A stretch of 18,685 nt of DNA from Bacteroidales bacterium. Its GTDB lineage: Bacteria; Bacteroidota; Bacteroidia; Bacteroidales; Lentimicrobiaceae. The notes beneath the pieces were generated by a model, which had not been told where the DNA came from, made no database searches, and saw only the letters and a program-made list of their open reading frames with translations. The stretch lies in assembly GCA_022837485.1 (NCBI GenBank), contig JALHHH010000052.1, positions 1 to 18,685 of the forward strand, given 5' to 3'. This document shows, piece after piece, positions 13,610 to 18,685 of this stretch (positions within the stretch are counted from its first letter, which is position 1; every line of letters begins with the position of its first letter). The position numbers were made by a program, and so were the translations under genes.

Positions 13610-15844
13610 CTATTTGGATGACTGAGTGGATGCATTAATTCGGGAAACGTTTTCAATGCCTTTAACCTTTTTAAGCTCAGCCATAAGCTGATGCAATACA
13701 TCTACCCCGCTAACAAGAACCATAATACTGGCCTCGTAGATTTCTCCGGTAGAATCGATGTGAAATGAACGGATGTTAAGGTTCATTTTCTCGGTAATCA
13801 CTTTAGTGATTTCGTTTATAAGCCCCCGGTTATCGAATCCGCCAAGCCTGACTCCTGCCAGATATGTATTTGCTTCCCGGCTGGTCCAGTTGGTGCGGAT
13901 AATCCGGTTTCCGTATTTCGTCATCAGCTGTATGGCCTCCTGACAATTGGTGCGGTGAATCCATATCTGTCCCTCGTTGGCTTTAAAACCAATAATATCG
14001 TCGCCTGGTATAGGGTTACAGCAGTCGGATATTCGGTATTCCACTTCGTCTTCGATGAGGGGCTCCTGCTTTTGCCGCATTTTCTCCCGCACATCTTCCG
14101 ATAGTTTCTGAGGAACATGCGGCTTACTGCGTGAAAACGGACGAGTTATAATATTCAGCCACTTGCCCTTATCGTGCTGCTGAAGGCATTCTTTCAGATC
14201 TTTGAGACCCAGCTCTCCCTGAGCGATTTTATAGTAAAGATCAATGGTGGAGCCAATCTTGCTGCATTCCTGAAACCGCAGGATATGACTTTTCGAAGGT
14301 TCGACCCCCAGTTCCCTGAAAAACTCCTCCAGCATCCGCCTGCCCTCTTCAGCAAACAACTTTTTATGTTCCTTTAATGCATCTTTTATGTATGAACGAG
14401 CCCTGGCCGTTGCCACGAAATCGATCCATTCCTCCCTCGGATGCTGTTTCTTGGAGGTGATGATCTCAACCTGGTCGCCGTTGTTGAGCGGATGATTGAG
14501 AGCTACAAGCCGGTGGTTGACCTTTGCTCCAATACACTGATTTCCGATCTCGGAATGAATATTATAGGCAAAATCTAATGCGGTGGAACGGGCAGGCAGG
14601 GTTTTTACCTCTCCTTTGGGCGTAAATACGATAATTTCATCGGCAAAAAGGTTCAGTTTAAACTCATCCAGAAATGTAAGCGCATTCGGATCGGGGGTTT
14701 GCAGAAGTTCCTTTATCTTATTCAGCCAACGGTCGATCCCACTTTCACTATTTACCTTCTCCTTATACTTCCAGTGTGCGGCATAGCCCTTTTCGGCAAT
14801 TTCGTTCATTCGCCGCGTACGAATCTGCACCTCAACCCATTGCCCGGTATGACTCATTACGGTTGTATGCAAAGATTCATACCCGTTTGCTTTCGGACTT
14901 GAAATCCAGTCGCGAAGACGGTTCTGCTTGGGACTGTAATAGTCCGTAACAATCGAATATGCCTGCCAGCACTGGTATTTCTCATTTTCCAACTCAGTAT
15001 CAAGGATGATTCGTACGGCAAAAAGATCGTAAACTTCCTCAAAAGGAATTTGTTTTGACTTCATCTTCTGCCAGATGGAATAGATCGATTTTTCCCTTCC
15101 AATGATTTCAAATACCAATCCCTGTGAGGCCAGACTTTTTCGTATGGGATAGATAAATTTATTGATGAACCGGGTTCTGGAAACGGCAGTTACTTCAAGC
15201 TTGCGTGCGATACTGGCATAAATTTCGGGCTCGGTGTATTTCAGTGCCAGATCTTCCAGTTCGCTCTTAATCGCATACAGACCCAAACGATGTGCCAGGG
15301 GGGCAAAAAGATAAATGGTTTCAGATGCTATTTTCAGCTGTTTCTCCGGAGTCATCGAATCAAGCGTACGCATGTTGTGCAACCGGTCAGCAAGCTTGAT
15401 CAGTATTACCCGTACGTCATCGGAAAGCGTGAGCAGGATCTTCCGGAAGTTCTCCGCTTGCGCAGATGTGCCTGTATGATCGAAAATCTCCTTGATCTTT
15501 GTGAGTCCGTCGATGATGGAAGCTATTTTATCTCCGAACATCCTGCGAATGTCTTCTACCGTATAATTGGTATCTTCCACCACGTCGTGCAGGAGCGCAC
15601 AGATAATGGAAGTTTCACCCAGACCAATATCCCCGGCCACAATTCGGGCAACCTCAAGAGGATGATAAATGTACGGCTCCCCGCTTTTTCTGCGCATATC
15701 CTTGTGCGCTGTAACCGCAAGGTTAAATGCCTTGCGAACCATCCTCTTATTCTTCTGTTCACCGGCCTTGCCCCAAGCACTGAGCAGATTGCGGTAACGC
15801 TTTAAGATCTCCCTGCGTTCTTCTTCAGGATTTATTACATACAT
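13610..15844 (-). CDS. spoT: Bifunctional (p)ppGpp synthetase/hydrolase (RelA/SpoT family)
   Basis: Cytoplasmic stringent-response enzyme that makes and degrades (p)ppGpp. From the chosen ATG the product has 744 residues. It has an HD hydrolase domain (about 35-185) with YIYHPLEVA (His61) and intact HDVVEDT (86-92), so hydrolysis should work. The synthetase domain (about 250-365) has RLRDWISSPKANGYESLHTT, in which the charged R-L-R-D motif resembles the RXKD of bifunctional enzymes, not the EXDD of RelA. TGS follows at about 397-460, a Cys-Cys zinc-finger-like module (SDCCNPIPGDDIIGF, Cys608-Cys609), and a C-terminal ACT domain (about 660-735). The start is at 15844. An upstream in-frame TTG (15883) falls inside the -7 box and cannot be transcribed. 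It heads the spoT-fur-purA-ccm series, 189 nt before the Fur-family gene. Confidence 0.97.
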   Translation of the reverse strand: MYVINPEEERREILKRYRNLLSAWGKAGEQKNKRMVRKAFNLAVTAHKDMRRKSGEPYIYHPLEVARIVAGDIGLGETSIICALLHDVVEDTNYTVEDIRRMFGDKIASIIDGLTKIKEIFDHTGTSAQAENFRKILLTLSDDVRVILIKLADRLHNMRTLDSMTPEKQLKIASETIYLFAPLAHRLGLYAIKSELEDLALKYTEPEIYASIARKLEVTAVSRTRFINKFIYPIRKSLASQGLVFEIIGREKSIYSIWQKMKSKQIPFEEVYDLFAVRIILDTELENEKYQCWQAYSIVTDYYSPKQNRLRDWISSPKANGYESLHTTVMSHTGQWVEVQIRTRRMNEIAEKGYAAHWKYKEKVNSESGIDRWLNKIKELLQTPDPNALTFLDEFKLNLFADEIIVFTPKGEVKTLPARSTALDFAYNIHSEIGNQCIGAKVNHRLVALNHPLNNGDQVEIITSKKQHPREEWIDFVATARARSYIKDALKEHKKLFAEEGRRMLEEFFRELGVEPSKSHILRFQECSKIGSTIDLYYKIAQGELGLKDLKECLQQHDKGKWLNIITRPFSRSKPHVPQKLSEDVREKMRQKQEPLIEDEVEYRISDCCNPIPGDDIIGFKANEGQIWIHRTNCQEAIQLMTKYGNRIIRTNWTSREANTYLAGVRLGGFDNRGLINEITKVITEKMNLNIRSFHIDSTGEIYEASIMVLVSGVDVLHQLMAELKKVKGIENVSRINASTQSSK

Positions 15845-15880
15845 AGAGCCCCCTCCGGTTGCAACGGTATTGCAGTTATA

Positions 15881-15911
15881 CAAACCTACATATATAATTC
15901 GATTTCACAAA
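15881..15911 (-). promoter_or_regulatory. Promoter of spoT
   Basis: Minus-strand TTTG (complement of 15908-15911), 19 bp, then TAGGTTTG (complement of 15881-15888): a full match to the Bacteroidota consensus. Transcription would begin near 15874, giving a leader of about 30 nt before the ATG at 15844. It is the best promoter in the window and fixes the spoT start. Confidence 0.8.
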
Positions 15912-16107
15912 CGGAAGCAAACGTTTTTAACAGATATTCCAAAGCCGCAATGCCTCTTGTACAAAAAACAACCCTCCGAAAACCTGCTTGTCTGCCTTTT
16001 TCGCTGCTTACACGCAAAAGATACAAAACGTCTTCACGTAAGCATCTAACAGGTTTGATTACGGTATTGTTTTTGCGGCAAATAAACAGATTATCCCGTC
16101 AAATTGT

Positions 16108-16115
16108 TACTTTTG
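16108..16115 (+). promoter_or_regulatory. Promoter -7 box for the T9SS-type secreted protein gene
   Basis: TACTTTTG matches TAnnTTTG, 35 nt upstream of the ATG at 16151. The nearest TTTG upstream (16072-16075) is 32 bp away, too far for a -33 box, so the match is partial. The rest of the divergent spacer (15912-16107) shows no gene, repeat or further clear regulatory signal. Confidence 0.45.
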
Positions 16116-16150
16116 GAAGATCAAACGCGTGCCAGCAATACTTTCAGCTG

Positions 16151-18685
16151 ATGACTACCGGAACCCTAAAAGGCCTGTTTGCCAGAATATTATTATCTTG
16201 CGCCCTGCTTATCATTGGTAGCCAAAGCCTTATGGCTACCCATCAGCGTTCGGGCGAGATTACCTACAGGCATATTTCCGGTCTGACCTATGAGGTCACC
16301 ATTACTACCTATACCTATGCACCAAGTGCCGCCGACCGGTGCAGCCTTACCATCAACTGGGGCGACGGTCAAAGCAGCGAACTTACCCGCAGCAACGGCC
16401 CTCCCGGGCAAACCCCGGCAGGCATCTACTGCCCGCACACCGGAGAGAACATTACAGCCGACATTCGTTTAAACATCTACATCGGGCAGCATACGTACGC
16501 TTCCGCTTCCACATACCGTATATGGCTCGAAGACCCCAACCGCAACCTCGGCATTCAGAACATCCCCAACTCCGTTGACGTTCCGTTATACATTGAAACA
16601 CTCCTGGTTATTAACCCCTTCCTGGGTCGCAACAATTCACCCGTCTTGCTGTTGCCGCCTATCGACAACGGTTGCGTTGGCCTGCCTTACCTGCACAACG
16701 CCGGTGCTTACGATCCCGATGGCGACAGCCTGTCGTACCGGCTGGTAACATGCCGTGGAGCCGGAGGACTTGATATTCCCGGGTATAAGCTTCCCAACGA
16801 GGTAGATACGCAAAATCCCGGATCCTTCACCATAAATCCGGTAACGGGGGACATCATCTGGGATAGCCCCACCCGGCAGGGTGAATATAATTATGCATTC
16901 CTCATAGAGGAGTGGCGTAATGGAGTAAGAATCGGATACGTTACCCGCGATATGCAGGTTAACATTACCGCCTGCAGCAACAATCCTCCGGTTTTAAACG
17001 TAACCACCGACACCTGCGTTATCGCCGGCGACACCCTGCGACTGACAGCCGTGGCTACCGATGCCGACAATCACCTCATCACTCTTACTGCAGACGGCGG
17101 CCCGTTACTTCTGCCGTTCAGCCCGGCTGTTTTCTCCAATCCCGGCGACTCAGCCGGAAGAGTTTCGGGAACCCTTACCTGGCCCACCGTATGTTCACAC
17201 GTAAGAAACCAGCCCTACCAGGTTTACTTTAAAGCCGTCGACAACGGCTTTCCTGTGAAGCTTTTCGACCTTAAAACCGTCAGTATCCGGGTAATTGCTC
17301 CACCTGTTGAAAATCTTCAGGTTACTCCGCTCGGCAACAGCCTCATCCTAAACTGGGATCCACATTGGTGCACCGAGGCAAAAGGATACCGCATATACCG
17401 GCGCACAGGTTCCTCCGGCTTTGTTCCGGGAATTTGTGAAACCGGTGTTCCACCCGAAACCGGCTATCGCCTTATTGCAGAAACCAACGGCCGGGATTTC
17501 ACTTCCTTCGTTGACGACAATCGCGGCGAAGGATTAGTACGGGGCGTTAATTACTGCTACATACTTACTGCCTGGTTCGATGAATTTACGGAGAGCATTG
17601 CTTCGGAAGAGGTGTGTGCAAGCCTTAAAAAAGATTTACCCGTACTGACAAATGTCAGTGTTGCAACCACTTCAGCAGCCAGCGGAGTTATTGAAGTCGC
17701 ATGGTCAAAACCTACCGAACTCGACCCCTTGCAAACGCCGGGCCCGTATATCTACAGACTCTTCCGTTCGCGCGGATTTTCAAGTGCTGTAAAAGAACTG
17801 GCTGCAGAATTTGACAACCTGAACGACACCACATTTACCGACACCGGGCTTAACACCCTGGATACAGCATGGACGTATACGATAGAGTTCATCAACAACA
17901 CTCCCGGAAATGTTTTCACCATGGGATTTACGCCCCAGGCCACATCACCGTTTCTGCGAGCGACTCCCTCCGACCGAAGGTTAACGCTGAATCTCGATGC
18001 CAGGGTTCCATGGCTGAACAATGCCTATACGATCTACAGAAAAAATGAGCTTACCGGAATATTCGACAGCATTGCACACGTAAATCAGCCGGTTTATACC
18101 GACACCGGTCTTATAAACAACAACACCTATTGCTACAGGTTTCAAACCTCAGGTACTTACGGAACCCCGGGATACATCGACCCCATTCTCAATTTTTCAC
18201 AGGAATTGTGCGCAACACCGGTTGATAATGTGCCGCCATGTCCTCCGCTCCTATTGGTGGAAGTGGAGTGCGACGTACTGGAGCTTGTTTTCAGGTGGGA
18301 AGATATAAGCCAGGGGTGTGCGCCCGATCTCAGCCAGTATTTACTGTATCAGACCGGTAGTCCGCACATACTGCTGGCCACATTTCCTCCGGGCATAACA
18401 AGCTATGCCTATAAGCCCGCATCCGGAATTGCAGGATGCTTTTTCATTGTTGGCAAAGATCAGAACGGCAACATCGACACAACAACTTTCAATCAGGTTT
18501 GTACAAGCATCGACGACTGCCCGCGATACCGTTTGCCGAATGTTTTCACACCCAACAGCGACGGTTTCAACGACTACTTTGTTCCCTACCCGGGATATTC
18601 ATCGGTTGAAAGAATCGACCTGAAGGTTTTCAACCGCTGGGGAGTTGTAGTTTTTGAGACCAGCGATCCTGCCATCCGCTGGGAC
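16151..18685 (+). CDS. Secreted multi-domain protein with CHU_C / type B T9SS sorting domain (3'-truncated by window)
   Basis: The reading frame is open from the ATG to the last base (845 codons, no stop), so the C-terminus is outside the window. It has a signal peptide with cleavage near residue 28 (SLMA/THQ). An N-terminal beta domain follows, of the kind that starts ATHxRxGEITYRHISG in gliding-motility-associated proteins (about 30-230; the Asp-rich YDPDGDSLSY motif is near 195). Next is a cadherin/Ig-like segment (about 255-380), and then three to four fibronectin-III-like repeats (about 384-790). The last part, RLPNVFTPNSDGFNDYF then LKVFNRWG, is the gliding-motility-associated C-terminal domain (CHU_C). 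That domain routes proteins through the type IX secretion system (type B) for surface display. About 19 Cys in the mature part suggest disulfides. It is divergent from spoT. The function beyond surface adhesion or matrix structure is not deducible. Confidence 0.9.
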   Translation, partial: MTTGTLKGLFARILLSCALLIIGSQSLMATHQRSGEITYRHISGLTYEVTITTYTYAPSAADRCSLTINWGDGQSSELTRSNGPPGQTPAGIYCPHTGENITADIRLNIYIGQHTYASASTYRIWLEDPNRNLGIQNIPNSVDVPLYIETLLVINPFLGRNNSPVLLLPPIDNGCVGLPYLHNAGAYDPDGDSLSYRLVTCRGAGGLDIPGYKLPNEVDTQNPGSFTINPVTGDIIWDSPTRQGEYNYAFLIEEWRNGVRIGYVTRDMQVNITACSNNPPVLNVTTDTCVIAGDTLRLTAVATDADNHLITLTADGGPLLLPFSPAVFSNPGDSAGRVSGTLTWPTVCSHVRNQPYQVYFKAVDNGFPVKLFDLKTVSIRVIAPPVENLQVTPLGNSLILNWDPHWCTEAKGYRIYRRTGSSGFVPGICETGVPPETGYRLIAETNGRDFTSFVDDNRGEGLVRGVNYCYILTAWFDEFTESIASEEVCASLKKDLPVLTNVSVATTSAASGVIEVAWSKPTELDPLQTPGPYIYRLFRSRGFSSAVKELAAEFDNLNDTTFTDTGLNTLDTAWTYTIEFINNTPGNVFTMGFTPQATSPFLRATPSDRRLTLNLDARVPWLNNAYTIYRKNELTGIFDSIAHVNQPVYTDTGLINNNTYCYRFQTSGTYGTPGYIDPILNFSQELCATPVDNVPPCPPLLLVEVECDVLELVFRWEDISQGCAPDLSQYLLYQTGSPHILLATFPPGITSYAYKPASGIAGCFFIVGKDQNGNIDTTTFNQVCTSIDDCPRYRLPNVFTPNSDGFNDYFVPYPGYSSVERIDLKVFNRWGVVVFETSDPAIRWD

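Noticed and set aside
15290..15805. 171-codon open frame opposite to spoT
   Set aside because: Entirely antisense to the conserved HD domain of spoT, and its translation has no recognisable features.
15845..15883. N-terminal extension of spoT from an in-frame TTG
   Set aside because: The TTG is inside the consensus -7 box (15881-15888), so it is not transcribed from this promoter.

Overview
The window is a contiguous stretch of a Bacteroidota (Bacteroidetes) chromosome. The evidence is a SusC/SusD outer-membrane pair, a secreted protein ending in a CHU_C (type IX secretion, type B) sorting domain, acidic residues after the lipobox cysteines, and repeated matches to the phylum's promoter consensus (TTTG, about 19-21 bp, TAnnTTTG). 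The order within the phylum cannot be fixed. c-type cytochrome maturation genes point to a respiring or anaerobically respiring member rather than a strict fermenter.

Layout. (1) 277-5745, plus strand: a three-gene SusC / SusD-like_2 / unknown lipoprotein operon ending in a strong terminator at 5811-5852; no degradative enzyme accompanies it. (2) 5977-7621, plus strand: a promoter, a 29-residue candidate leader peptide, a transcription terminator and then a MATE efflux gene. This is the architecture of a translation-controlled attenuator and is the least expected thing in the window. (3) 7674-8955: a shared convergent terminator, then ornithine aminotransferase (rocD) on the minus strand with its own promoter. 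(4) 9371-15844, all minus strand. Read in the direction of transcription the order is spoT/rel, a Fur-family regulator, purA, ccmB, ccmC, a ccmD-like small gene, ccmE. purA and ccmB are only 2 nt apart. ccmE carries the Cys variant of the heme-binding motif (C116-P-S-K-Y120) and appears to have its own promoter. (5) 16151-18685, plus strand, divergent from spoT: a large secreted, cysteine-rich, multi-domain T9SS cargo protein that runs off the right edge.

How the genes fit together. SpoT makes and degrades (p)ppGpp, which in well-studied bacteria inhibits PurA. The Fur-family protein and heme-export genes nearby put metal/heme handling in the same neighbourhood. The Ccm set is partial: CcmB, C, D and E are present, while CcmA, CcmF, CcmG and CcmH are absent from the window. 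Start codons of rocD, spoT, ccmB and fur were reassigned from promoter position, upstream stops or codon choice.

No tRNA, rRNA, CRISPR array, insertion sequence or prophage was found. Most of the window is ordinary core genome. The points most worth following are the MATE leader/attenuator, the CXXXY CcmE in a partial ccm cluster fused to purA, and duplicated sequence elements at the fur start and the rocD promoter.
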